DNA from: an uncultured Collinsella sp.
Lineage (GTDB): Bacteria; Actinomycetota; Coriobacteriia; Coriobacteriales; Coriobacteriaceae
Assembly: GCA_958354105.1 (NCBI GenBank)
Contig: CATWVA010000009.1
Location: 1 to 61,973 of the forward strand
Direction: 5' to 3'
DNA: 61,973 nt
The notes under the pieces were generated by a model that worked only from the letters and a program-made list of their open reading frames with translations, ran no database searches and was not told the DNA's origin. The stretch's first letter is position 1. Each line of letters opens with the position of its first letter. Made by a program: the position numbers and the translations under genes. This document shows, one piece after another, positions 32,132-40,695 of the stretch.

Positions 32132-32350
32132 TTATTTGCTCAGACACTCTTCGAAAGCTCGTTTTTCACTCTGAGTAAAATGCCCTTCCCAGTCAGTCCA
32201 CGAACAGGAAGGCAACTCACAACGAGCGGAGTCGAAACCCTCTGCCGTCGGTCGTTCAAAATGCACGATAACCTTTTCGATATCGCCATCTGTAATCAGG
32301 TCAGAATGAATGACCTCGGTTCCATCTTCGAATGTCATATACGGGTACAT
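32132..32350 (-). CDS. Conserved hypothetical small protein (72 aa)
   Basis: The ATG at 32350 with GAGGTGG upstream is preferred over the longer frame to 32452. The protein starts MYPYMTFEDGTEVIHSDL and continues with VIVHFERPTAEGFDSARCELPS, a pattern I recall from short unannotated proteins in gut Firmicutes and Actinobacteria, sometimes beside toxin-antitoxin-like genes. It is soluble, acidic, with no signal peptide. It lies upstream of the radical SAM operon on the same strand but is probably transcribed separately. No function can be assigned. Confidence 0.6.
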   Translation of the reverse strand: MYPYMTFEDGTEVIHSDLITDGDIEKVIVHFERPTAEGFDSARCELPSCSWTDWEGHFTQSEKRAFEECLSK

Positions 32351-32524
32351 CACGTAAACCACCTCGCAAACATAAATCCAGTTTAGCATCAAGCTATCGC
32401 ACCAAAGACAGCAAGCCCCCTTGATGAGTTGATGGTATCTGTTAAATGTCACGTACGATTCACATCTGGTGGGTACCCTGATGGCTACACGAAACGAAGC
32501 AGATTTACACCGGGAGGACCCCGT

Positions 32525-33475
32525 ATGACAACCAAGTACACCGACGCGCCGCGCACGCGCGTCATGACGCCGGCATCACTCAACAACGGCGTGCACGAGA
32601 ACCATTCCATCGGACAGACCATGGCCATCGCGCCCAAAAAGGGCCTGTTCGACGACATTTCCATTCCCCAGATCATCGCCGGCGCCGCAGCTGCCGCCAC
32701 GAGCGTGGCGCTTGCTTCAAAGATCGGCATTGCCGGCTCGGTGATTGGTGCCGCTGTGAGCTCAGTCATCACTGTTGTGTCCTCGCAGGTCTATCGCCAC
32801 TTTATCTCCGCCAGCGCCGAAGCAATCAAGGGCACGCATGCCGCTGTCGACTACCCTACCGGCGCCTACGAGCCCGTTGAGCCCAATGTCGAGGAGCACC
32901 TAGGTGGCGCCGCAACCACGCAGGAGATGCGCCAGGTTGCGGGACGCGCGACCACGGCGCGCGTCGCTCCCAACAGCCTGCGCGCCAAGGCGGCGGCTGA
33001 GCGCAGCCAGACGCAAAAGAAGGTCATCGTCTTCTCGATCGCTATCGCCATCGTCGCGGTCATCGCCTGCGCCGGCGCCATCCTTATCACCACTGCCGGT
33101 GAGGGTCTGGGCGAGCGTCCCGAGCCAATCCTGTCGTCGCGCACGACCGAGAGCGATGCAAATGGCAACACCCAGTCGCAGGATCAGCAAGCACAGACGG
33201 ACGATACGCAAGACAGTTCTACCTCTGCCAATTCGTCCTCGAACACCCAAAACCAATCGCAGGGCACCGATTCCTCTGCGAACAACAGCGGCACGCAATC
33301 CGGCACGACTGACTCAAGCCAAACGACTGACGGCTCTCAACCGAGCACGGGCGGCCAGACGAGCGACACCACGTCGGGAACGGGCACAGCAGGCAGCAGC
33401 AACAGCAATTCGAGTGACACCACATTGGGCACGACATCTAACAGCTCGAGCCAAGGCACGGCATCGGGCAACTAA
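32525..33475 (+). CDS. Membrane protein with long Ser/Thr/Gln-rich extracellular tail
   Basis: The ATG at 32525 after GGGAGGA gives 316 residues; 32 upstream codons are rejected. An N-terminal hydrophobic region lies at about 58-90 (AGAAAAATSVALASKIG). A basic stretch precedes a strong membrane segment at about 160-185 (VIVFSIAIAIVAVIACAGAILI). Beyond it the last 120 residues are almost entirely Ser, Thr, Asn, Gln and Gly, typical of a disordered or glycosylated surface stalk. No LPXTG is present. The function is unknown. A hairpin terminator follows. Confidence 0.65.
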   Translation: MTTKYTDAPRTRVMTPASLNNGVHENHSIGQTMAIAPKKGLFDDISIPQIIAGAAAAATSVALASKIGIAGSVIGAAVSSVITVVSSQVYRHFISASAEAIKGTHAAVDYPTGAYEPVEPNVEEHLGGAATTQEMRQVAGRATTARVAPNSLRAKAAAERSQTQKKVIVFSIAIAIVAVIACAGAILITTAGEGLGERPEPILSSRTTESDANGNTQSQDQQAQTDDTQDSSTSANSSSNTQNQSQGTDSSANNSGTQSGTTDSSQTTDGSQPSTGGQTSDTTSGTGTAGSSNSNSSDTTLGTTSNSSSQGTASGN

Positions 33476-33505
33476 GCACTGCATCCCCAGATAGGCAACC
33501 TGTAC

Positions 33506-33540
33506 AACGGGCGCGAATCGATAGCGGTTCGCGCCCGTTT
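33506..33540 (+). terminator. Terminator after the Ser/Thr-rich membrane protein gene
   Basis: ACGGGCGCGAA pairs perfectly with TTCGCGCCCGT around a 10-base loop; TTTG follows. Confidence 0.75.
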
Positions 33541-33611
33541 GCCTTGGGTGCCGCCATGGCGAACGCTATGCGATGGTAAGATGCTTTACGTGTGTAAAGA
33601 GGAGATTTGCC

Positions 33612-34919
33612 ATGAGCAAGACAATAGTTAGGCCCACGCTATCGCTGGGCAACCACATCTATCTGTATCGCCTGCTGCGCGACGCGATTGGGTGCGGTAA
33701 GCAAACGTTTATGACGCAGGTCGAGGAGGCGCTCGCCGCCGGCGACATGGCCGCTTATGACTTGGGCTTCGAGTCCACGCGCGAGTTGCTCGAGGAACTC
33801 GACGACTGCATTAAACTGACCGTCTTTAAGGGCGGCCGCCTGTATGCCACCGTCATCGCCAACGAGGCATGGGATGCCGCCCTTGCCAAGGACGAGGACA
33901 AGCGCAAAGCTACCAAGGGCGCCAAGCAGTCCTACAAAAAGAAGAAGCACGGCAAGAAGGACCTGAAGGCCGTGCGCCCCAAGCACGTTAAGCGTCCCGA
34001 GCCCGAAGCCATGGTTGGAGCCGTGCCGGAACCCGAACCCGAGACAGAGATCGAAGTCGCTATTGGAGTAACAGCAGAGGCCGAAACCGAAATCGCCGCC
34101 ACGACCGATCCCGAAGTCATATCCGAGCAGGAAGCCACTGCGGAGCTCAACGAGGCATCCAAGTCGACAACCGAAGAGGCGGCTGGCCAGCCCGAGGCGC
34201 CCGTGTTCCAGAGCCACGATGTCTTTGGCGACAACACCGAGGACAATCAGTCCGACGAGCTCGCGGATCAAGATGCTGCCGAGGCAACACCGGAGCCCGA
34301 GGCGCCCCAGCCTGCCATCTCGCTCACGGTTGTCTACGACCCCGAGAACGCCAACGCCGGCATCACCACCATGGTATCCACGCCGGTCGAGGCCAAGCCG
34401 AACGTCGAGGCAGAGGACACTCCGCAGGCCGATGCCAAAACCGGGACCGAAGACACGTCCATCTCCGTGGAACCGACAGATTCCATAGCTAAGCCAGAAG
34501 CGGCATCTGAGTCTGCACCTGTCATTGAGTCCGCATCCGCACCCGCCTGTGACCAGGCTCCCACACCTGCACCGACTCCGGTCCCCAATTCAGCACCGGC
34601 CCCCGCTTCCGCAGCACCAACCATCCCCGGGGACTTCCCCATCGATTTCGCGACCGAGGTCTTCTGCCCTAGCCCGCTGCTGCACCAGCTGTCGACTTAT
34701 CTCCCCTACGGCGCCGACACCCTCGGCATCGTCGGCGAGTACTACTGGATCGCTCGCGAGCGCGGTACCATCGAGGCCGGCCGTAACCGCGCGAGCTTCC
34801 CCCTGCGCTACACACAGGCCGGCAAACGCCACGAAGTCACCGTACGCATTCGCCGCAACACCACCGGCGGCCTCGGAGCCACCTGGGCCATCGACAAGGT
34901 CGAAGCCCCGGTCGAGTAA
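33612..34919 (+). CDS. Hypothetical protein with two end domains and a disordered acidic/Pro-rich middle
   Basis: The ATG at 33612 after AGAGGAG gives 435 residues. Residues 1-90 look like a compact helical domain (LGNHIYLYRLLRDAIG, TRELLEELDDCIKLTVFKGGRLYATV). A Lys-rich patch follows (KQSYKKKKHGKK), then about 240 residues of Glu/Ala/Pro/Thr-rich, low-complexity sequence. The last 95 residues (IDFATEVFCPSPLL, GEYYWIARERGTIEAG, RIRRNTTGG) form a second compact domain. No enzyme motif is seen. The paired domains around a basic-acidic linker suggest a nucleic-acid or regulatory role, but this is speculation. Confidence 0.6.
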   Translation: MSKTIVRPTLSLGNHIYLYRLLRDAIGCGKQTFMTQVEEALAAGDMAAYDLGFESTRELLEELDDCIKLTVFKGGRLYATVIANEAWDAALAKDEDKRKATKGAKQSYKKKKHGKKDLKAVRPKHVKRPEPEAMVGAVPEPEPETEIEVAIGVTAEAETEIAATTDPEVISEQEATAELNEASKSTTEEAAGQPEAPVFQSHDVFGDNTEDNQSDELADQDAAEATPEPEAPQPAISLTVVYDPENANAGITTMVSTPVEAKPNVEAEDTPQADAKTGTEDTSISVEPTDSIAKPEAASESAPVIESASAPACDQAPTPAPTPVPNSAPAPASAAPTIPGDFPIDFATEVFCPSPLLHQLSTYLPYGADTLGIVGEYYWIARERGTIEAGRNRASFPLRYTQAGKRHEVTVRIRRNTTGGLGATWAIDKVEAPVE

Positions 34920-34920
34920 A

Positions 34921-34960
34921 AAACGGCCTCGGATAGCCAATTGACCATCCGAGGCCGTTT
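34921..34960. terminator. Bidirectional terminator between convergent genes
   Basis: AAACGGCCTCGGAT (34921-34934) pairs perfectly with 34947-34960. It has A and T runs at its ends and serves both the plus-strand gene at 33612 and the minus-strand lipoprotein gene. Confidence 0.85.
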
Positions 34961-34973
34961 GAATTCAGGCCTT

Positions 34974-35366
34974 TTAGTTGTCATCGGCGCATATAGACAC
35001 CAGAGAAGCAAGCTCATCCTCAAGTTGCGGAGCAAAGTATCTAAAAGAAACCTGCGCTCCAGTCGGTATCGACTCAATCATATTCGCAGCATTATCTGAA
35101 ACTCGGTACGATGCAGTTTCACCTGTCTTCAAATCCTCTATTGAGCAGACAGCGTCTTCAGCATCAATCGACCTAAGCACGCCTTTTCCTTGTAACATCA
35201 CATCGGCATGCCCGCCAGCTATTTCTAATGAACCTGAGTCTGTCGCAGTCACTTCTCCGGAACCTCCGCGCGATATCTCTTCCTTTGTTGAACAGCCCAC
35301 CAATGAAGCCATCAGCACCAAAGACAGAGCTAGACGAATCGTCCTACTTCGAAAAAGTCGTTCCAT
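34974..35366 (-). CDS. Small lipoprotein
   Basis: The start at 35366 (MERLFRSRTIRLALSL) gives 130 residues with a lipobox ASLVGC (Cys at about 25), so the mature protein is lipid-anchored outside the membrane. The rest is a small mixed domain with GGSGEVTATDSGSLEIAGG and VSFRYFAPQLEDEL. It overlaps the end of the papain-like gene by 23 bases, so the two are coupled. Base composition is AT-richer than the surrounding genome. It may be an inhibitor or partner of the exported protein, which is inference from coupling only. Confidence 0.65.
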   Translation of the reverse strand: MERLFRSRTIRLALSLVLMASLVGCSTKEEISRGGSGEVTATDSGSLEIAGGHADVMLQGKGVLRSIDAEDAVCSIEDLKTGETASYRVSDNAANMIESIPTGAQVSFRYFAPQLEDELASLVSICADDN

Positions 35367-36471
35367 AAGTCCACGCATAATAGCTCTGATCATACTTCAG
35401 GAAGGATAAAGATGAATTCCAGCCGTCCGCTATGCCAATCATCTGCCTTGTCTCTCCAGTTTTCTTACCAGTAAGTGTGGCGTAAGCCTCCGCTGTTACA
35501 GAATGGGCTGATCCGTTGTACAAACTCGCATGTAAAACATTCGGTCTATTAGAGTTAATCTCATTTTGAATGCTCGCGATAGCCGGAGAGGAGACAGTGC
35601 GGGCGATAAGAGTACTTCCTCTGCTTGCGCAGTAATTTGTAAACCCCGTTGCACAGGTTGATATCGGCGTTCCGCCCAAAACAACGCCGGGAACAGTCTG
35701 TTCTTCATCGGAAAGAGCATGGGTATTGGTGTAATTCCATATCTGCATATATTGCGAAGGGTCGTTATATAAATTGGCAATGCCATACAGTTCCGCAACG
35801 TTCGAAAAAGCTGTCACCATACAAGCATAGTGGGCAGTAAGCCTCTTAATCTCGCTTTCATCATATGACATAAACTGAGAAATGGAACGAAACCCAGATA
35901 CTGTGTAATCCTGCATTTGAGTTGCGTAAATTACGACATCGTTCCAGCTTGAAGGTTTATTCGATAAAACGACAGGCCGTCCTTCTATGGAAACAGCCGG
36001 GATTGTTCTTCCGCAATTTGTTGTTATTGAACCGTCCAAAGATTGCACACCGAATTCGAATGGATTGATCATTACGACTGGGTTATTGAAAGAATAAGAC
36101 TCAACACCAAGATCTCCTCCCCGATCCATAGGGCTGACTAAGCCGTCTCCAAAACGATATCCCGTAAGTATTTCATCATCTGAAGCATCTAAAACCAAAT
36201 AGCCCGCGGCTCTATTGAATGTCACAACCGGAACAATGTAGCCAAGCGGGGACCCATCAACGTCTACAAAAGGAATAGGGTCAGAAGGCGTATACGAAGA
36301 GCCGAGGAGTCCCTTTATATATTTATCGGCAAGCTCTTGCGCAATTTCTGAAGTAAATTGTATCTGCTCACCATCAATATTGCCCGTCGAAGCAAAAACC
36401 TCTTTCGGACGTGCGGCTAAGGCGACAATTGAAGACGCGACAAGTTGCAGAAAACGACGACGCGAAAGCAT
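35344..36471 (-). CDS. Tat-exported papain-like (C10/C39-type) protein
   Basis: The 375-residue protein opens with SRRRFLQLVASSIVALAARP, a near-consensus twin-arginine signal. Residues 60-130 resemble the propeptide region of streptopain-like C10 peptidases (YIVPVVTFNRAAGYLVLDAS). The later HYACMVTAFSNVAELYG and SAHSVTAEAYATL are placed like the catalytic Cys and His blocks of papain-fold peptidases; the Cys lacks the usual QGP context, so activity is uncertain. It is AT-rich and probably acquired by transfer. It is the first gene of a two-gene unit with a lipoprotein. Confidence 0.6.
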   Translation of the reverse strand: MLSRRRFLQLVASSIVALAARPKEVFASTGNIDGEQIQFTSEIAQELADKYIKGLLGSSYTPSDPIPFVDVDGSPLGYIVPVVTFNRAAGYLVLDASDDEILTGYRFGDGLVSPMDRGGDLGVESYSFNNPVVMINPFEFGVQSLDGSITTNCGRTIPAVSIEGRPVVLSNKPSSWNDVVIYATQMQDYTVSGFRSISQFMSYDESEIKRLTAHYACMVTAFSNVAELYGIANLYNDPSQYMQIWNYTNTHALSDEEQTVPGVVLGGTPISTCATGFTNYCASRGSTLIARTVSSPAIASIQNEINSNRPNVLHASLYNGSAHSVTAEAYATLTGKKTGETRQMIGIADGWNSSLSFLKYDQSYYAWTYGTTFSK

Positions 36472-36527
36472 ATGTTCTTCTTTCTAGAGGAGCGACTTAT
36501 AAGATACTCCTATTCTATAACCTTTTT

Positions 36528-36539
36528 TGTAACGTTACA
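36528..36539. promoter_or_regulatory. Palindrome TGTAACGTTACA upstream of the papain-like gene
   Basis: A perfect 12-base dyad in an AT-rich promoter region, 57-68 bases before the start codon. It resembles LacI/TetR-type operators, but no regulator gene is adjacent. Confidence 0.4.
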
Positions 36540-36715
36540 GCACTGGTTATATTTCAATTCGATTTGCTTATGTCCTTGTAACCCAATACGTCTTTACGTT
36601 TTAAACGGAATTAGAAAATCACTCATAGCAAAAACGGGCTTTAATCCCAAAGAGATGACTTTGATTATGAATCAAACCAGCAGCCAGGGCATAGCTGCAG
36701 TGCAATTGCTACAAG

Positions 36716-36741
36716 AAAGGCCGCCCTTGCTGGCGGCCTTT
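36716..36741 (-). terminator. Terminator of ettA
   Basis: AAAGGCCGCC pairs perfectly with GGCGGCCTTT around a 6-base loop, 10 bases after the ettA stop codon. The T run on the minus strand is short (CTTGT). Confidence 0.75.
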
Positions 36742-36751
36742 CTACTTGCTA

Positions 36752-38431
36752 CTAGTCACGCGTCAGCTTGCGGTGAATACGATGCGGCTGGGCTGCGTCC
36801 TCGCCCAGGCGCTCGATGCGGTTGGCCTGATAGGCCTCGAAGTTGCCCTCGAACCAATACCAGTTGCCCGGATTCTCGTCGGTGCCTTCCCACGCCAAGA
36901 TGTGCGTGGCGACGCGGTCCAGGAACATACGGTCGTGGCTAATGACCACCGAGCAGCCCGGGAACTCGAGCAGCGCCGCCTCGAGCGAGGACAGCGTCTC
37001 GACGTCGAGGTCGTTCGTGGGCTCGTCGAGGAGTAGTAGGTTGCCGCCCTGCTTGAGCGTAAGCGCCAAGTTCAGACGGTTGCGCTCGCCACCGGAGAGC
37101 ACGCCAGCGCGCTTCTGCTGGTCCTGGCCCTTAAAGCCAAAGCTCGCCACATAAGCACGGCTCGGAACCTCGGTCTCGCCGACCATCATGTGGTCCAGGC
37201 CGTCCGAGACGACCTCCCACAGGTTCTTATCGGGGTCGATGCCAGAACGGTTCTGATCGACATAGGAGATCTTGACGGTCTCGCCCACCTCGAGCTCGCC
37301 CGAAGTCAGCGGCTCCAGGCCCACGATGGTCTTGAACAGCGTGGTCTTACCGACACCGTTGGGGCCGATGACGCCCACGATGCCGTTGCGCGGCAGGGTG
37401 AACGAAAGGTCGTCGATGAGCACGCGACCGTCGAATTCCTTGTGCAGGTGATGGGCCTCGAGCACCTTGTTACCCAAACGCGGTCCAACGGGAATGCGGA
37501 TATCGGTCCAGTCGAGCTTCTGGCTTGCGCGGGCCTCGGCCTCCATCTCCTCGTAGCGAGCCAGACGGGCCTTGTTCTTGGCCTGACGGGCCTTGGGTGA
37601 GCTGCGTACCCACTCGAGCTCGGCCTCCATGCGCTTGGCGAGCTTGGCGTCGCGGTTGCCCTGCGCCTCGATACGGGCGGCCTTGGTCTCCAGATACGTG
37701 GAGTAGTTGCCCTTGTAGGGATAAAGGTGACCGCGGTCGACCTCGCAGATCCACTCGGCAACGTTATCCAGGAAGTAGCGATCGTGTGTGACGGCAAGCA
37801 CCGCGCCCTGGTAGTTGTGCAGGAAGTGCTCGAGCCACAGAATCGACTCGGCGTCCAGATGGTTCGTGGGCTCGTCGAGCAGCAGCAGGTCGGGAGCCTC
37901 GAGCAGCAGCTTGCACAGGGCCACGCGACGGCGCTCGCCGCCGGAAAGCACGTTGACCGGCATGTCGAAATCGGGCAGCTGCAGGGCGTCCATGGCCTGG
38001 CCGAGCTTGGAATCGATATCCCAGCCATCGGCGGCATCGATCTCGTCCTGAAGCTTGCCCATCTCGGCCATGAGGGCGTCCATGTCGCAATCCGGGTCGC
38101 ACATTTCCTCGCCGATCTTGTTGAAGCGATCGACCTTGGCGATCATGTCGCCAAACGCCATGCGCACGTTCTCGATGACGGTCTTGTCGTCATCGAGCGG
38201 CGGCTCCTGCTGCAGGATGCCCACGGTGTAGCCGGGGGTAAGCCTGGCATCGCCGTTGGAGACTTCCTCGATACCGGCCATGATCTTGAGCAGGGTCGAC
38301 TTACCCATGCCGTTGGGGCCCACGACGCCGATCTTGGCCCCGGGGTAGAAGCTCAGGGTCACGTCGTCAAGGATTACCTTGTCGCCATGGGCCTTACGAG
38401 CCTGATACATCTGGTAGATAAACTCTGCCAT
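36752..38431 (-). CDS. ettA: ABC-F ribosome-associated ATPase EttA
   Basis: The 559-residue ABC-F protein has two cassettes and no membrane domain. Cassette 1 has VGPNGMGKST and NVLSGGERRRVAL. The inter-domain linker contains ERAxxxRARY-like ARLARYEEMEAEARASQ. Cassette 2 has GPNGVGKTT, VLSGGERNRLNLA and LLLDEPTNDLDV. The starting segment MAEFIYQMYQARKAHGDKVIL is typical of EttA. EttA gates entry of ribosomes into elongation according to ATP/ADP ratio by binding the E site. It is monocistronic with its own terminator. Confidence 0.94.
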   Translation of the reverse strand: MAEFIYQMYQARKAHGDKVILDDVTLSFYPGAKIGVVGPNGMGKSTLLKIMAGIEEVSNGDARLTPGYTVGILQQEPPLDDDKTVIENVRMAFGDMIAKVDRFNKIGEEMCDPDCDMDALMAEMGKLQDEIDAADGWDIDSKLGQAMDALQLPDFDMPVNVLSGGERRRVALCKLLLEAPDLLLLDEPTNHLDAESILWLEHFLHNYQGAVLAVTHDRYFLDNVAEWICEVDRGHLYPYKGNYSTYLETKAARIEAQGNRDAKLAKRMEAELEWVRSSPKARQAKNKARLARYEEMEAEARASQKLDWTDIRIPVGPRLGNKVLEAHHLHKEFDGRVLIDDLSFTLPRNGIVGVIGPNGVGKTTLFKTIVGLEPLTSGELEVGETVKISYVDQNRSGIDPDKNLWEVVSDGLDHMMVGETEVPSRAYVASFGFKGQDQQKRAGVLSGGERNRLNLALTLKQGGNLLLLDEPTNDLDVETLSSLEAALLEFPGCSVVISHDRMFLDRVATHILAWEGTDENPGNWYWFEGNFEAYQANRIERLGEDAAQPHRIHRKLTRD

Positions 38432-38615
38432 TTGCCTGTTCTATCCTTTCTACCTGCTATTTCCCTATTCTTGATTCGCTTTAGTAGAAACGAAATGAGG
38501 AAACCAGCTCTGAAACGTAACGAAAAAGGGGCATGGTTGCCCACACCCCCTAATACTACCTGGGAAAAGTCCCCCGGAACATACTATGAACTGCGTACGC
38601 TAGTTTTCCGCAACC

Positions 38616-39320
38616 TTAACGAGCGGCTCGCTGCGATTTGCGCCACAACAGATACGAGTAGACGTAGACGGCTCCAACCGAACCAAACGCCAGAACCGCA
38701 ATCACCGCGGCGACGACTTCACTCGAAAGCACGCTGCCTGCCACGCCCATCACAATCAGGCCAATACCCAGCACCATAAAGCAGGCGCCGCCAAAACGCT
38801 GCGTACGGCGCCAGTTCTCGGGATCGGCAAGCGCCCAAGGTGTCTTGATACCGAGCGTATAGTTCTGCTTCACACGCGGCAAGTAGTTGCCTACGCCGAT
38901 GAACAGCAAACCGACAACACCGGAAATCAGCACGTTAACCGAACCGACCGCCGGCACCACGCCCCAGACCGTAAGCTCTCCCAGCCAGCTTATGGCGCAC
39001 ATGAACAAGGTGAAGGCGATTACGAAGCCCTGATAGAACTTGCCCGAGGTTCGATATGCCTCGCCTTTGGGGTCGATGCGCGGCACCACGCAGAACATTG
39101 CGAGAAGCGCCAGAGGCAGCGCGCCGAGCGCGGAGGCCATCCAGCTAGGACCCCAACCGTCGACGGCGCCGTTCGCGCCCCAGTGCGTGGGAATCTGCGC
39201 AGGCAAGCTCGGCATCACCATGAGGTGCGCTACGACATTGGCGACGCACAGAGCGACCAGCGCAATCCACACGCGCGACGATACCCCCGTGGGGTGAATG
39301 CCCTTGTTTTCGTTATTCAT
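38616..39320 (-). CDS. SdpI-family membrane protein (DUF1648)
   Basis: The ATG at 39320 with GAAGGTG upstream gives 234 residues. The N-terminal DUF1648 signature includes LPAQIPTHWGANGAVDGWG, followed by about six membrane segments and the SdpI motif RVKQNYTLGIKTPWALADPENWRRTQRFGG. B. subtilis SdpI confers immunity to the SdpC toxin and sequesters the SdpR repressor. It overlaps an SdpR-like ArsR gene by 8 bases, reproducing that signalling pair, but no sdpC-type toxin gene is visible. It probably senses or resists a membrane-active peptide. Confidence 0.88.
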   Translation of the reverse strand: MNNENKGIHPTGVSSRVWIALVALCVANVVAHLMVMPSLPAQIPTHWGANGAVDGWGPSWMASALGALPLALLAMFCVVPRIDPKGEAYRTSGKFYQGFVIAFTLFMCAISWLGELTVWGVVPAVGSVNVLISGVVGLLFIGVGNYLPRVKQNYTLGIKTPWALADPENWRRTQRFGGACFMVLGIGLIVMGVAGSVLSSEVVAAVIAVLAFGSVGAVYVYSYLLWRKSQRAAR

Positions 39321-39591
39321 CCTTATCACCTTCAGTGTTTGTAAAGCCCATAAACCAGCCAATTAAATCCTGCATGACGGTGGTGTTTAAGCTGTATACG
39401 ATGTTTTGGCCATGGCGCTCGTCGGTCACCAACCCGGCATTTTTGAGCGTCGCCAAGTGATGGCTTAGCGACGGCTTACTGATATCGAAATGCTCGGCAA
39501 GCTCCCCCGCCGTGCAATTGCCCTCGCGCAGCAACTCCAAAATGCGCCGTCGCGTTGGATCGGCAAGCGCCTTAAAACCCTCTCCCGGCAT
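39313..39591 (-). CDS. ArsR-type autorepressor, SdpR family
   Basis: The 92-residue winged-helix repressor starts at the ATG after GGAGG (MPGEGFKALADPTRRRILELL). The DNA-binding helices are in TAGELAEHFDISKPSLSHHLATLKNAGLV. No metal-binding cysteines of the classic ArsR type are seen, as in SdpR. It is co-transcribed and overlapping with the SdpI-like gene. The promoter upstream has a TTAGA-N6-TCTAA dyad between its -35 and -10 boxes, which suits autorepression relieved when SdpI captures the repressor. Confidence 0.88.
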   Translation of the reverse strand: MPGEGFKALADPTRRRILELLREGNCTAGELAEHFDISKPSLSHHLATLKNAGLVTDERHGQNIVYSLNTTVMQDLIGWFMGFTNTEGDKDE

Positions 39592-39625
39592 AAGACCTCC
39601 TCTCATCATCTCTCATGACGCGCAC

Positions 39626-39655
39626 ACTATACTCGATATTTAGATGTTTGTCTAA
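39626..39655 (-). promoter_or_regulatory. Promoter and operator of the sdpR-sdpI-like pair
   Basis: On the minus strand TTAGAC (39650-39655), 18 bases, TATAGT (39626-39631). The dyad TTAGA-N6-TCTAA (39640-39655) overlaps the -35 box, a likely binding site for the ArsR-type repressor. Confidence 0.65.
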
Positions 39656-39671
39656 CTGTCTAATCTTGTAC

Positions 39672-39803
39672 TCAAAAAAATAGCCGCCTCCGCGTAATGC
39701 GAAGACGGCCACTTCTCACGCCATAAACGTGTTTCGGAGTTGGCCAACCCGCTGCAACGGGTGCCATCTGCTTCATCTTATGCGAATCCCTGCCTCATTT
39801 CAA
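39672..39803 (-). ncRNA. Candidate orphan small RNA between sdpR and tcdA
   Basis: On the minus strand TTGAAA (39798-39803), exactly 17 bases, TAAGAT (39775-39780) forms a good promoter. About 65-90 bases downstream a fully paired hairpin at 39683-39709 is followed by seven T (39674-39680). No annotated gene lies between. The expected transcript is about 95-100 bases and includes an internal hairpin from CCCGTTGCAGCGGG. A 34-codon ORF overlaps, but its ATG sits in the -10 box, so a noncoding product is more likely. Confidence 0.5.
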
Positions 39804-39889
39804 CAAGCCCCTAGGGCTCAAATGGAATCGCGATAATACCTATAATGGCGATAGCTAAAACACGACCGCTTCCCCATCGGAGGATGTCT

Positions 39890-40681
39890 ATGACCGAAAC
39901 TGCTGCACTCGTCGAGACACGCGACACCAAGCTCGAAATCATCATGGGCCGCGAGGCACTCGACAAGCTCGCCAACGCCACGGTGCTGATACTCGGCTGC
40001 GGAGGCGTGGGCTCTAGCTGCTGCGAGGCACTTGCCCGCGGCGGCATCGGGCATTTTGTAATTCTGGACAAGGACACCATCGCGCCCAGCAATATCAATC
40101 GCCAGGCCATCGCCTTTCATAGCACCATCGGCAAGCGCAAGGTTGACGTGATGGAAGCCATGATCCACGACATCAATCCCGCCGCCAGCGTTATCAAGCG
40201 CACCGAATACCTGCTGAGCGACTACATCGACGAGTTCTTCGCGAGCGTTTTGGAGCAGACGGGTGGCAAGCTCGACTACGTCGTCGACGCCATCGACACC
40301 ATCTCGGCCAAGCTCACCATTGCCAAATATGCTCAGGACCACAACATTCGTTTGGTTAGTTCCATGGGCGGGGCCAACAAGCTCCATCCCGAGTGTCTCC
40401 GCTTTGCCGACATCTTCGATACGGTACGTGACCCTATGAGCCGCATTATGCGCAAAGAATGTAAGAAGCGCGGAATCAAGAGCCTACACGTACTGTTTAG
40501 CTGCGAGGAATCGGTTAAGACACAGCCCCGCGATCCTTCCAACATCCACGAGCGCACCGAGCTGGGAACTGCCAGTTTTATGCCGCCCATCATGGGCCAG
40601 ATGATCGCCGGCGAGGTTATCCGTCAGATCAGTGGCCGCGGCACCGAGCGCGTGCGCGCCGATGGCCAGCGCCTAGACTAG
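39890..40681 (+). CDS. tcdA: tRNA threonylcarbamoyladenosine dehydratase
   Basis: The 263-residue E1/ThiF-fold enzyme starts at the ATG 6 bases after GGAGG. It has the ATP-binding GCGGVGSSCCEALARGG, DKDTIAPSNINRQ, and the TcdA-type segments DAIDTISAKLTIAKYA, SSMGGANKLHPE and FSCEESVKTQ with the reactive cysteine. It converts t6A37 in tRNA to the cyclic ct6A form using ATP. It is followed after 14 bases by a TatD-type gene in probable co-transcription. Confidence 0.92.
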   Translation: MTETAALVETRDTKLEIIMGREALDKLANATVLILGCGGVGSSCCEALARGGIGHFVILDKDTIAPSNINRQAIAFHSTIGKRKVDVMEAMIHDINPAASVIKRTEYLLSDYIDEFFASVLEQTGGKLDYVVDAIDTISAKLTIAKYAQDHNIRLVSSMGGANKLHPECLRFADIFDTVRDPMSRIMRKECKKRGIKSLHVLFSCEESVKTQPRDPSNIHERTELGTASFMPPIMGQMIAGEVIRQISGRGTERVRADGQRLD

Positions 40682-40695
40682 CGGAGCGCGCCGAG

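Noticed and set aside
36752..38431. Antibiotic-resistance ABC-F protein
   Set aside because: The N terminus, linker and signatures follow EttA, a housekeeping translation factor, rather than Vga/Lsa/OptrA types.
39672..39776. 34-codon ORF in the orphan minus-strand unit
   Set aside because: Its ATG overlaps the -10 box, it lacks a ribosome site, and the terminator stem lies inside the coding part.
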